A stretch of DNA of 64,000 bases, taken from Burkholderia pyrrocinia. GTDB lineage: Bacteria > Pseudomonadota > Gammaproteobacteria > Burkholderiales > Burkholderiaceae. Positions within the stretch are counted from its first letter, which is position 1. Each line of letters opens with the position of its first letter. This document shows positions 56,125-64,000 of the stretch, in pieces. The stretch spans positions 62,001 to 126,000 of the forward strand of contig NZ_CP070978.1 of assembly GCF_018417535.1 (NCBI RefSeq). The letters run 5' to 3'. Made by a program: the position numbers and the translations under genes. The notes below the pieces were generated by a model, which did no database searches, was not told where the DNA came from, and worked only from the letters and a program-made list of their open reading frames with translations.

Positions 56125-57093
56125 ATGACCGAACTTCTCCACGGCGACGGCGCGATCCGTCGCACGACGCCGTACGGTTCCTCGATCGAAAACACCTATG
56201 CGGGCGTGCTGTCGTTCATGCGCCGCAATTATTCGCGCGTGCTGGACGGCGTCGACGTTGCGATTTCCGGCGTGCCGCTCGACCTCGCCACCACCTATCG
56301 CTCGGGCGCGCGGCTGGGGCCGGCCGCGATCCGCGCGGCGAGCGTGCAACTCGCGGAGCTCAATCCGTATCCGTGGGGCTTCGATCCGTTCGACGATCTC
56401 GCGGCCGTCGACTACGGCGACTGCTGGTTCGATGCGCACAACCCGCTGTCGATCAAGCCCGCGATCGTCGAGCATGCGCGCACGATCCTGCGCTCGGGCG
56501 CGAAGATGCTGACGCTCGGCGGCGACCACTACATCACGTATCCGCTGCTGGTCGCGCACGCGGAGCGCTACGGCAAGCCGCTGTCGCTGATCCATTTCGA
56601 CGCGCACTGCGATACGTGGGCCGACGACGATCCGGACAGCCTCAATCACGGCACGATGTTCTACAAGGCCGTGAAGGAAGGGCTGATCGATCCCGCGACG
56701 TCGGTGCAGGTCGGCATCCGCACCTGGAATGACGATTTTCTCGGGATCGAGCGGCTCGATGCCGCGTGGGTGCACGACCATGGTTCGCGCGCGGCGGTCG
56801 AGCGAATCGTCGACATCGTCGGCGCGCGGCCGGCGTACCTGACGTTCGATATCGATTGCCTCGATCCGGCGTTCGCGCCCGGCACGGGCACGCCGGTCGC
56901 GGGCGGGCTGTCGTCCGCGCAGGCGCTCGCGATCGTGCGTGCGCTCGGCGTGGTGAATCTGGTTGGTGCGGATGTTGTCGAGGTGGCGCCTGCTTACGAT
57001 CATGCGGACATTACGGCGATTGCGGCCGCGCATGTTGCTTGCGATTTGCTGTGTCTGTGGCGGCAGAAGAAGGTGGCGGGGGTGTTGAAGTAG
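56125..57093 (+). CDS. Agmatinase/ureohydrolase-family enzyme
   Basis: 322 residues from the ATG at 56125. The binuclear manganese ligands are present: GGDHYITYPLL, HFDAHCDTW and the pair DIDCLDPAFAPGTGTPVAGG. The family hydrolyses agmatine to putrescine and urea, or related guanidino substrates. A urea transporter is also encoded in this window but not next to it. It is a single gene followed by a terminator at 57121. Confidence 0.93.
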   Translation: MTELLHGDGAIRRTTPYGSSIENTYAGVLSFMRRNYSRVLDGVDVAISGVPLDLATTYRSGARLGPAAIRAASVQLAELNPYPWGFDPFDDLAAVDYGDCWFDAHNPLSIKPAIVEHARTILRSGAKMLTLGGDHYITYPLLVAHAERYGKPLSLIHFDAHCDTWADDDPDSLNHGTMFYKAVKEGLIDPATSVQVGIRTWNDDFLGIERLDAAWVHDHGSRAAVERIVDIVGARPAYLTFDIDCLDPAFAPGTGTPVAGGLSSAQALAIVRALGVVNLVGADVVEVAPAYDHADITAIAAAHVACDLLCLWRQKKVAGVLK

Positions 57094-57853
57094 GCCGGCG
57101 CGCACGACCACGCGATGCAGAAGGCCAGCGGGCAATTTTCCCGCCGGCCTTTTTTCATGCGCTGCGCGTGACTTCGCCGGATCGATGGCCGTGTGCTGAT
57201 TGCCCGCCGTGGGATCAAGCGAGAAAGCCCTTCGCGGATTTGCGTGGATGGCGTTTCCCGACCCTGAAGCGACTTTCGATCTTCGGACTCGCAGCGGTCC
57301 GCTTGCAGGCGTCAAGCGGACCTTCGAGCTACTAGCGTGGCGCCTTCGCATCGACCAAAACCGCCGGCCGCGATCAGGCGGTTTGGGTCCATCAGGAGCG
57401 TCACTTGAAGCGTTCCCAACTGCTGCCCCGACACGAGGCGGACTTCCGGGATCGTATCGGGCGGATGACGGCGTGCTCTGAAGGAAGAGTATTGAAGGGC
57501 CTTTAGGCTTGCACCGACGGCGCCGCACATACTCCCGGCGCGTGCCTCTCTCTGGGAGACGTCAGCCACGCCCCCCCAATCCTCGATCATTGCCTGGATC
57601 CGCCGCTCCCTGCCCGGTGCAGGACCCGGGCAATTATTCGGAGCGCGTGCGCGTCAGTTCGAAAGAAATTGCAATCTATGTGGGCTCTTCCTAATATCCG
57701 CCAAACGTCAGGATGGGTAGAATTCCTGCCATCAGCATGGCTGCATTGCAATGCACAACCGTCGGCGCTTTGACCACACGCTCAGGCGGACAATGCCCAC
57801 ACCCTTGTCCTCTATCGCGCAAGGGTTTGAGGCAATCACGAGGGGGGAGCGCC
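57094..57853. other. Gene-poor interval
   Basis: It contains the agmatinase terminator and about 700 bases with no ORF carrying a ribosome site or recognisable motif. The 57312-57590 minus frame has coding-like stretches (LQVTLLMDPNRLIAAGG), but no family could be named; it may be a decayed gene. Confidence 0.45.
57121..57156 (+). terminator. Terminator after the agmatinase gene
   Basis: An 11-bp stem with one internal mismatch (arms around AAGGCC...GGCCTT), an 8-nt loop and a T-run of six, 28 nt after the stop. Confidence 0.75.
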
Positions 57854-58705
57854 ATGGAGTTTTTGGAAAAAAACGTCGCGACGGAATTAATTGAGCGGAA
57901 GGATCACACCCTCGAACATGTTGGGTTGGATGGCGAGAGGCAAACGTATTTGCCGGCCAGGTCAATGTGGTTAAGGTTGGAACAGCTTCATGTGACGCAA
58001 CAGCTCGCAGAGCCTCTGGACGCAGACAAACAGCCAACACTTACCACGTCGCTGCACGGAGTGGCGCGTCTCGATGGCCAGGAGTTGTCGATCATTGGCG
58101 ACGCTGGACACGCGATGCGCGCCGTTGAAGTGTCCTTCGCTGCACGCGACGTCAGTAAGGCTGACCGGTTAGGTCTGCGCGAGTTGGAGGACGAACTCGG
58201 CATTTCGTTTGCCGACGTGCCGCTCGGTACTGCTCGTCTCGGTGCCAATCGGGCCGACGCAGAGACCGGCGAACCCGATCAGTGGTGGCTCGCCTGCCAC
58301 ATTCCCGAAGCCTGCATACATGCGCTTTCGAAGGCGATGTCTGATGGCCAGTTTGGCGCAGTCGAGTTGGGACTGGCGCTGCGGCATCTCTACACAGCTG
58401 AAAGTGCTATGGCTGACCCTCGGCGCGAGCCGAACCTTTTTCTCAGACCCAACAAAAGCGACGGCGCAATTGAATGTCCGGAAATCGCGATTGGCTACGT
58501 CACCCATCTTCGTATTGACCTCGCAACGGCTCAATTGCGTACCGCGGCGGCGAGCGGCGGTCGCGGTGATGAATCACCGGCGAACCCTGTCGCGGACGCA
58601 GTGAACTCACTGGCCCTTAAGCTCGCAGGTCTCATGACCACGGTAAGATGGATTGGCTTCTTCACCCTCATCTTGCTCTTTCTTGAAGTTCTCGAGAAGC
58701 TCTGA
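57854..58705 (+). CDS. Unknown protein with C-terminal membrane anchor
   Basis: 283 residues; the ATG at 57854 follows GGGGGGAG. There is no signal peptide. The body is acidic, with strand-forming segments (LTTSLHGVARLDGQELSII, then AVEVSFAARDVSKADRLGL). Only the last 20 residues (IGFFTLILLFLEVLEKL) are strongly hydrophobic, a tail-anchor arrangement with the body in the cytoplasm. No family is recognised. Codon use is less GC-biased than in neighbours, and the gene lies alone between two gene-poor regions, suggesting an accessory gene. Confidence 0.65.
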   Translation: MEFLEKNVATELIERKDHTLEHVGLDGERQTYLPARSMWLRLEQLHVTQQLAEPLDADKQPTLTTSLHGVARLDGQELSIIGDAGHAMRAVEVSFAARDVSKADRLGLRELEDELGISFADVPLGTARLGANRADAETGEPDQWWLACHIPEACIHALSKAMSDGQFGAVELGLALRHLYTAESAMADPRREPNLFLRPNKSDGAIECPEIAIGYVTHLRIDLATAQLRTAAASGGRGDESPANPVADAVNSLALKLAGLMTTVRWIGFFTLILLFLEVLEKL

Positions 58706-59216
58706 TCAGGCACGCTCGAAAACATCGAACCACACACCGCAGTGTACGGAGTCGTGGCAATAATGCCCGCCGCCGACGACGTCCGTGCGGTATTTCCTCT
58801 TCGATAATGTTCACGTATCCGCTCATTTGTTAGCGAACAAGATACTCCCGGGAGTGTCAGCGCGACTCAAGACGGGTTACCCGGTTGCTTGCGAAACGAC
58901 ATATCTCGTTGCCATTCCAATGACAGCTCGGCGCCGCAAAGCGGACGCGGGAATATCTGGGCGGCAGTATTGGCGAAAGACCGTATATGGCCGAACGCAG
59001 AAGTACGAGTTCGGCCCGGCAGCGAGGTATGCGCACAATAGCCGAACTTCCGTAGCCGCCCCGCTGGACTACGCGCAGAAGAAGATTTCGGCAGGATGTG
59101 CTGCTACGGTCAACGCAAATACGTTGTTGGCAGGCGGCCGTCGTGAGGCGGCCGCTGCTCTTCAGTTTGTCGCGCCGACGGTTCGCCCCACGTTCCCTGA
59201 AAATTCGAGAAGAACC
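58706..59216. other. Gene-free accessory DNA
   Basis: About 500 bases with mixed composition. A plus-strand frame opens at a GTG near 58785, but it has no ribosome site and no recognisable content, and runs on only because the next gene on the other strand lacks stops in that frame. Confidence 0.4.
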
Positions 59217-59255
59217 AAAAAAGGCCGACGGGCAGGGTGCCCGTCGGCCTTTTTT
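59217..59255. terminator. Strong bidirectional terminator
   Basis: A perfect 18-bp inverted repeat (59217-59234 with 59238-59255) with a 3-nt loop and A/T runs at both ends, directly after the sulfonate-binding protein gene on the minus strand. Confidence 0.9.
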
Positions 59256-59282
59256 TCGAACGCGGGCGCGCTGCGCCGCGCG

Positions 59283-60263
59283 TTACTTCGCCACGAGCGC
59301 GGTCGCCACGCGCTTGTCGGTCCACGCGTTGTCCGCGACGCTCAGCTTCTGCGGAATCAGCTTCGCCGCATAAAACGCGTCGGCGACGCCCTGCTGAACC
59401 GCGACGATCTTCTCGTCGACCGGCACCGCCCCAAACGGCACGCGCTTGATCCACGTCTCGACGAGCGGGAGCGGCAGCCCGACCTTCGGCGCGATCAGCG
59501 TGGCGGTCTCCGCCGGATGCCCGTTGACCCACAGGCCCGTCTCGCGCGCCTGCTTCAGGATCGCGCCGACCACGTCGGCGTGCTGATCCGCGAAATCGCG
59601 CGTCGCCTCGTAGAAGTTGTTCGCCGGCGTGAGGCCCGTATAGTCGGACAGCGTGCGGATCTTCAGCGAATTCTGCGCGGCCGCGTAGTACGGATCCCAG
59701 ACGGCCCACGCGTCCACATTGCCGCTTTCGAACGCGGCGCGCGCGTCGGCGGGCGGCAGGTACACGGGGCGGATCTCGTCGTAGCGCACGCCGGCCTTCT
59801 TCAGCGCCTCCAGCAGCAGGTAGTTCGCGCTCGAGCCTTTCTGCAGCGCGACCTTCTTGCCGCGCAACTCGGCGAGCGAGCGGATCGGCGAATCGGCCTT
59901 CACGAACACGGCTTCGTTGTGCGGCGACGGCGGTTCCGCGCCGACGTACACGAAGCGCACGCCGGCTGCCTGCGCGAACACGGGCGGCGGCGCGCCCGTA
60001 TAGCCGAAGTCGATGCTGTTCGCGTTCAGCGCTTCGAGCAGTTGCGGGCCGGCCGGAAATTCGAACCACTGCACGCCATAGCCGAGCGGCTTGAGCCGCG
60101 CTTCGAGCGAGCCTTGCGCCTTGATGACCGACAACAGGCCGGCCTTTTGATAGCCGATGCGCACGACCTTGTCGGCGCCGCCCTGCGCGAAGGCCGACGC
60201 GGCGGCGACGGCGACGAGCGCCGTCGCGGCGGAGCGGGTGATCCAGCGGGTGAAACGAATCAT
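59283..60263 (-). CDS. Periplasmic aliphatic-sulfonate-type ABC substrate-binding protein
   Basis: 326 residues. A signal peptide ends at ASAFAQGG. RIGYQKAGLLSVIKAQGSLE, then FEFPAGPQLLEALNANSIDFGYTGAPPP, and LRGKKVALQKGSSANYLL are the SsuA/TauA pattern. It lacks an adjacent permease or ATPase gene, so it probably works with a transporter encoded elsewhere. It is followed by a strong terminator, and the MerR regulator gene lies immediately upstream on the same strand. Confidence 0.9.
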   Translation of the reverse strand: MIRFTRWITRSAATALVAVAAASAFAQGGADKVVRIGYQKAGLLSVIKAQGSLEARLKPLGYGVQWFEFPAGPQLLEALNANSIDFGYTGAPPPVFAQAAGVRFVYVGAEPPSPHNEAVFVKADSPIRSLAELRGKKVALQKGSSANYLLLEALKKAGVRYDEIRPVYLPPADARAAFESGNVDAWAVWDPYYAAAQNSLKIRTLSDYTGLTPANNFYEATRDFADQHADVVGAILKQARETGLWVNGHPAETATLIAPKVGLPLPLVETWIKRVPFGAVPVDEKIVAVQQGVADAFYAAKLIPQKLSVADNAWTDKRVATALVAK

Positions 60264-60386
60264 CGAACGGACTCCATGCGAAACGTCTTCGGGGAGCGGC
60301 GTGCGCCGCTCGGTTGGAAGAATCGTCGCATGGGCGATCGCGCCCGCAAACGAAGCATTGCCGATATCAATATGACGGCGGCGGCC

Positions 60387-61238
60387 CTATGCTTTGTCGC
60401 CGTCGCCTTGCCTGTCGGGTGTATCGGGCGTGCCGGCCTGCCGTGCGGCCTCGTCGTCGCTGAGCTTCTTGTCGAGGATCGTCGCGACGCGGCCGCCGAG
60501 ATAGGCGCTCGCCGCGGTTTCGAGTGCGCGGTTCGTCTCGCCTTCGACGAACACGGCCGCGAGCGGGCGCAGGCGCCAGATCGCGTCGACCAGTTCGGGC
60601 ACGTCGGTGGCTGGCGGCAGCGTGCCGGCGTCGTAGCGGTCGAGCCGCTTCACGACGAGATCGACGAGCAGCCGCGCGATCGCGTCGAAGTGCGGCCGCG
60701 CGAGGCTGATCACGTCGAGCAGCTCGCGCGGCGGGATCCCTTCCTTCGTCATCGCGGCCGCCGCCTCGAGCAGCGCGGGGCTCTTCGCGACGAACGACAG
60801 GCCGCGCCGTTCGAGCAGGCCGAGCTCGGTCACGCGCGAAAGCTGCGTGGTCGCCTGCGGGCCGAACATCTGCGCGAGCGCGGCGAGCGAATAGGTTTTC
60901 GGCAGTTCGTGCGACCAGCGGCCGCCGATCGCGTTTTCGAGGCCGAGGATCGAACGCAGGTCGTGGCCTTCGTCGATCGCCTTGATCAGGTCCTGGATGT
61001 TCGACAGCGTGTAGCCGCGCGCGAGCAGGTGGTTGATCAGCTTCAGGCGCGCGACGTGCGTGTCGTCGTAGATGCCGACGCGCCCGCGCTTCTCGGGCGG
61101 CGCGAGCAGGCCGCGATCCTGGTATGCGCGGACGTTGCGCACGGTCGTGTCGGACACGCGCGCCAGTTCGTCGACCGTGTACTCGTTGCGGGAATCCGCC
61201 GCGGCCTCGTCGGGGGTGGAATGAGTCTGTTTTGACAT
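60387..61238 (-). CDS. MerR-family transcriptional regulator
   Basis: 283 residues. The HTH is at residues ~20-60 (YTVDELARVSDTTVRNVRAYQDRGLL), followed by the winged part (RGRVGIYDDTHVARLKLI) and a long C-terminal effector-binding or coiled region without metal-ligand Cys. It is therefore probably a small-molecule-responsive MerR rather than a metal sensor. It lies between the sulfonate-binding protein and acetyltransferase genes, all on the minus strand. Confidence 0.9.
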   Translation of the reverse strand: MSKQTHSTPDEAAADSRNEYTVDELARVSDTTVRNVRAYQDRGLLAPPEKRGRVGIYDDTHVARLKLINHLLARGYTLSNIQDLIKAIDEGHDLRSILGLENAIGGRWSHELPKTYSLAALAQMFGPQATTQLSRVTELGLLERRGLSFVAKSPALLEAAAAMTKEGIPPRELLDVISLARPHFDAIARLLVDLVVKRLDRYDAGTLPPATDVPELVDAIWRLRPLAAVFVEGETNRALETAASAYLGGRVATILDKKLSDDEAARQAGTPDTPDRQGDGDKA

Positions 61239-61247
61239 GCGGCCATT

Positions 61248-61811
61248 CTAGCGCGACGCGGCAGGCTCGGGCGAGGCGGGGGGCGTGAGTGCACCGTCGC
61301 CGAGCGGCCGCTGCAGCAGCGCCGTGTCGATCCAGCGGCCGTGCTTGAAACCGGCCGCTTTCAGCATGCCGGCCGGCTCGAAGCCGAACGCGCGATGCAG
61401 CGACGTCGAGCCGCCGGTGCCGCCGTCGGCGATCACCGCGATCATCTGCCGCCACGGGCCGGCCTCGCAGCGCGCGATCAGCGCCGCGAGCAGTGCGCGG
61501 CCGATCCCGCGCCCGCGCTGCGCATCGTCGATGTAGATCGAATCCTCGATCGTGAAGCGGTATGCGCTGCGCGTGCGGTAAGGCGTCGCGTACGCGTAGC
61601 CGGCCACGCGGCCGTCGCATTGCGCGACGAGATACGGCAGCCCGTGGCGCAGTACCGCGTCGCGGCGCGCGCGCAGCTCGGCGGCGTCGGGCGGCGTTTC
61701 CTCGAACGACGCGACGCTGTGGCGGACGTGGTGCGCATAGATCGCGTGGATGGCGGCGAGATCGGCGTCGGTCGCGTCGCGGACGATGCAGGCGGCTGGC
61801 GTGGCGGACAT
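61248..61811 (-). CDS. GNAT acetyltransferase, phosphinothricin/Pat-like
   Basis: 187 residues from the ATG at 61811 (MSATPAAC). IHAIYAHHVRHSVASFEETPP and YAYATPYRTRSAYRFTIEDSIYI, then the acetyl-CoA loop QRGRGIGRALL, match the Pat subgroup that acetylates phosphinothricin, methionine sulfoximine and related amines. It is a single gene, probably a detoxifying enzyme. Confidence 0.88.
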   Translation of the reverse strand: MSATPAACIVRDATDADLAAIHAIYAHHVRHSVASFEETPPDAAELRARRDAVLRHGLPYLVAQCDGRVAGYAYATPYRTRSAYRFTIEDSIYIDDAQRGRGIGRALLAALIARCEAGPWRQMIAVIADGGTGGSTSLHRAFGFEPAGMLKAAGFKHGRWIDTALLQRPLGDGALTPPASPEPAASR

Positions 61812-61908
61812 GGTGACGGGGCGACAGGGCGGGGATGCGGGCAAACCATTACTATGCGGGCGATTGCCCGACGCGTAAAGCGGCGGCGCGCGTCCGGCGC
61901 CGCGGCGT

Positions 61909-62928
61909 TCAGTTCGGCGGCCGCTTCTTCTGTGTGTCGCGCGGCAGCTCGTCGAAGCGGGAGAAGTAGTACGCCGAAAAGCGGCCGAGATGCCCGAAGC
62001 CGAACGTCAGCGCCGTATCGGTGATGCTGGTCATCGGGTCGGTCAGCAAGTGCACGCGCGCGGCGTCCAGCCGGATGTTGCGCAGCAGCTCCATCGGGGT
62101 CGCGCCGTGATAGCGCCGACACAGCACGTTCAGCGTCCGCAGGCTGACGCCGGCCGCCCGGGCGAGATCCTCGAGCGAGATCGGCGCGCAGAGCCGCGCG
62201 TGGATGAATTCGTGCAGCGCATCCATCTGCCGGATGCCGCCGCGCGTTCCGGCGTTCGCCGGCGCGCCGCGCGCTTGCAGCGCCGGGCCGGCCAGCGCGG
62301 CGGCGGGTGAGGGCGGGCAATGCACGAGCAGGAATAGCGCGAGGCTTCGTTCGAAGTGGTCGCGCCATTCGGCCCGGATGGCGCCGTCGTCGGCAACGGC
62401 GAGCACGTTCAGCAGCGACTGCGCGATCAGATCCCATTGCGACGCCAGCGCCGTCGGCAACAGGAATCCCGGCGCGAGGCCGGGCGCCGCGTCGTCGGGC
62501 GGGCGGCCGGAGACCGCGCGCATCAGCGAATCGGGCACCTTGACGATCAGTTGCCGGGTGCCGGCCCGCCAGCGGAGGCGGATGTGCGTCCTCGGCGCCA
62601 GCACGGCGGTGCGCCCTTCGGATACACCCATCACGTGCCCGTCGCACTCGATTTCGGCGCCGCCCGCCAGCGACGTGTGGACGAGCGAAAAACCGTCGAA
62701 CGGGCGCGGGGCAACCTCGACTTCGGCGCCGTACTGCAGCGCGTAGACGCTCAGATGATTCAGTTCTCCCTTGAAAAGCGCCGCGTCCGGCACACCCCGC
62801 TTCCAGCGCAGCGCATGCTCGGCCAGTTCCGCCGAGACCTGCGCGTGCGCATCCGTGCGCAAGCCGGATCGGAACACGCAATTCCGATACAGCGCGGACA
62901 GCACTTCCGCATTCGGGGTGAGGGGCAT
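61909..62928 (-). CDS. AraC-family transcriptional regulator with N-terminal cupin-like domain
   Basis: 339 residues from the ATG at 62928, 7 nt after GGAGA. The C-terminal ~100 residues carry the two HTH motifs (ISLEDLARAAGVSLRTLNVL and ITDTALTFGFGHLGRFSAYY). The N-terminus is the AraC-binding-like domain common to aromatic-acid regulators. It is divergent from the AAHS transporter at 63356 across a 427-nt region with repeated CCGGATAG-type boxes, so it likely activates that transporter and the genes after it. Confidence 0.9.
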   Translation of the reverse strand: MPLTPNAEVLSALYRNCVFRSGLRTDAHAQVSAELAEHALRWKRGVPDAALFKGELNHLSVYALQYGAEVEVAPRPFDGFSLVHTSLAGGAEIECDGHVMGVSEGRTAVLAPRTHIRLRWRAGTRQLIVKVPDSLMRAVSGRPPDDAAPGLAPGFLLPTALASQWDLIAQSLLNVLAVADDGAIRAEWRDHFERSLALFLLVHCPPSPAAALAGPALQARGAPANAGTRGGIRQMDALHEFIHARLCAPISLEDLARAAGVSLRTLNVLCRRYHGATPMELLRNIRLDAARVHLLTDPMTSITDTALTFGFGHLGRFSAYYFSRFDELPRDTQKKRPPN

Positions 62929-63355
62929 GGGGTGTCTCCTGTGTGGCGTTATTCGTGCAGCGCAACCGGCTGGCCGCGGATGCGCGTCGTGCCACATCGG
63001 TTTCTCTTGTGAGCGAGATATCCTGAAAGGATGATATTGATCTTCGTCAGGCTTGTCGAAAGTTTCGCAAGAATCGGATAGTCCCGCCCCCGCCGGGGAA
63101 AAATCCGGATAGCGCGCGGCGCGCGGCGCGAGAAAAAGCGGATTGAATTCGCGAGCGACGTGCAAATTCCGGATAGTGGGAATCATTGTGGCTTCCTACA
63201 CTGCGCCGGCATCCGGAAGGAAAGCGGAGCATCTCACGACAATATTTCGTACAGCTACTAAATCGATGGGCTGAACGATCGTATTACTTCGAAAGCTTGT
63301 GATGCGACGGCTACTGCCGGGCCTGAATCCCATCTGGAAAAAGGAAGGAAGTTCC
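62929..63355. promoter_or_regulatory. Divergent araC/transporter control region with repeated boxes
   Basis: Three boxes in the same orientation share (A/T)NCGGATAG: 63070-63081, 63101-63112 and 63165-63176. Their offset of about 31 and 64 nt is the type of direct repeat AraC-family dimers use. The first begins 142 nt from the AraC start; the last is 180 nt before the transporter ATG. Confidence 0.4.
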
Positions 63356-64000
63356 ATGCGTCAAATCAATCTGCAGGCGCTCTCCGACGATGCGCGGCTG
63401 GGCCCGCTGCACGGCGTCGTGCTGTTCTGGTGCGCGCTGATCATCGTGTTCGACGGCTACGACCTCGCCGTGGCCGGTATCGCGCTGCCGGCGATCATGA
63501 ACGAGATGGGCGTCAATCCGGCGCAGGCCGGTTTCATGGTCAGCTCGGCGCTGTTCGGCATGATGTTCGGCAACATCGTGTTCGGGACCGTCGCCGAGCG
63601 CATCGGGCGCCGCTGGGCCATCGCGATCTGCCTGACGTTGTTCAGCGTCTTTACCGCGGCGGCCGGGCTGGCGCCGACGCCGGCGCTGTTCGGTGCGGCC
63701 CGCTTCCTGGCGGGCATCGGCATCGGCGGCGTGATGCCGAACGTGATTGCCCACATGACCGAGTACGCACCGCGCCGCATGCGCAGCACACTGGTGACGC
63801 TGATGTTCAGCGGCTATTCCGTCGGCGGCATGCTGGCGGCGGTCATGGGCAAGGGGATGATCGAGGCATACGGGTGGCAGTCCGTGTTCGTCGCGGCGGC
63901 CGCGCCGGTGCTGCTCGTCCCGCTGCTCGTGAAATGGATGCCGGAATCGCTGCCGTTCCTGATCCGGCGCGGCAGGACCGACGAGCTCGCGCGCATCGCG
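63356..64000 (+). CDS. MFS transporter, AAHS (aromatic acid:H+ symporter) type, partial
   Basis: 215 codons to the window end; the gene continues beyond it. The ATG follows AAGGAAGGA (63341-63349). IIVFDGYDLAVAGIALP is the DGxD motif of BenK/PcaK carriers, and ERIGRR is the loop 2-3 motif. About six membrane segments are visible. It is a distant relative of the transporter at 17910, and both belong to separate catabolic units. It is divergent from the AraC regulator. Confidence 0.92.
   Translation, partial: MRQINLQALSDDARLGPLHGVVLFWCALIIVFDGYDLAVAGIALPAIMNEMGVNPAQAGFMVSSALFGMMFGNIVFGTVAERIGRRWAIAICLTLFSVFTAAAGLAPTPALFGAARFLAGIGIGGVMPNVIAHMTEYAPRRMRSTLVTLMFSGYSVGGMLAAVMGKGMIEAYGWQSVFVAAAAPVLLVPLLVKWMPESLPFLIRRGRTDELARIA

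Noticed and set aside
57312..57590. 92-codon minus-strand ORF
   Set aside because: Some coding-like stretches but no start signal, no homology I can name; left as part of the gene-poor interval.
58785..61235. 816-codon plus-strand open frame
   Set aside because: Most of it is antisense to the sulfonate-binding protein and MerR genes; only its first 150 codons lie in free DNA and they lack a ribosome site.
63047..63232. 61-codon minus-strand ORF in the araC control region
   Set aside because: It lies across the repeated regulatory boxes and has no ribosome site or recognisable sequence.

Overview
This 64 kb window is GC-rich, with long antisense ORFs over most real genes and Shine-Dalgarno-led, tightly packed operons. 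Gene content points to a Burkholderia, most likely a Burkholderia cepacia complex species: AcnB, a roughly 1,600-residue NAD-glutamate dehydrogenase, an AidA/PixA-like inclusion-body protein, Gram-negative porin, IclR regulators and AAHS-type MFS transporters. The heavily catabolic content suggests a secondary chromosome. Both points are inference from gene content, since no rRNA or tRNA gene was seen. Coordinates of starts were chosen from ribosome-binding sites where these were visible.

Layout. (1) 1-3.1 kb: three exported or envelope proteins, including a DegP/HtrA-like protease, then a small cysteine-protease-like protein. (2) 3.4-19.3 kb: a catabolic island. It has two paralogous IclR regulators, a divergent porin, and a long plus-strand operon-like array: Rieske ferredoxin, recombinase-like HTH protein, Rieske oxygenase alpha, SDR, cupin, alpha/beta hydrolase, IclR, degenerate SDR, TPP enzyme, aspartate-dehydrogenase-like protein, aldehyde dehydrogenase, extradiol-type VOC dioxygenase, ferredoxin reductase and AAHS transporter. 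Two identical-arm operators (TGTTCC-N6-GGAACA) lie just downstream of the predicted start points of the two divergent promoters. Together the genes look like a complete uptake and meta-cleavage route for an unidentified aromatic or N-heteroaromatic compound. (3) 19.4-21.7 kb: a decayed segment with IS3 and IS6 transposase remnants, a truncated flavin reductase and a secreted DUF3472-like protein.

(4) 21.8-33.7 kb: ordinary chromosomal genes (PPC/DUF296 protein, acnB, LprI-domain protein, universal stress protein, amidase, arylamine N-acetyltransferase), a BPL_N-type pseudogene with two frameshifts, a 36-residue membrane protein and a 7-bp tandem repeat. (5) 33.7-38.2 kb: a low-GC accessory island with an AidA/PixA-like protein and two unrelated-looking exported proteins that each carry one CxxCH haem site. 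It ends in a scrambled remnant of the glutamate dehydrogenase gene. (6) 38.2-44.5 kb: a ribbon-helix-helix protein, a VOC protein, an SAM methyltransferase and the intact NAD-glutamate dehydrogenase. (7) 44.6-50.5 kb: a secreted Cys-tailed protein with a 73-residue partner, a urea transporter/class II aldolase/tautomerase operon, a Fic protein and a glycolipid-binding-like protein.

(8) 50.4-54.8 kb: a minus-strand operon of Baeyer-Villiger-type monooxygenase, SDR, diiron-like 'metal-dependent hydrolase' and alpha/beta hydrolase behind a strong palindromic operator. (9) 55-64 kb: lysoplasmalogenase, agmatinase-family enzyme, an unknown tail-anchored protein, a sulfonate-type binding protein, MerR, GNAT and AraC regulators, and a second AAHS transporter cut by the window end.

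The best candidates for something undescribed are the Rieske island, with its paired operators and unusual dehydrogenases, and the AidA/monohaem island.
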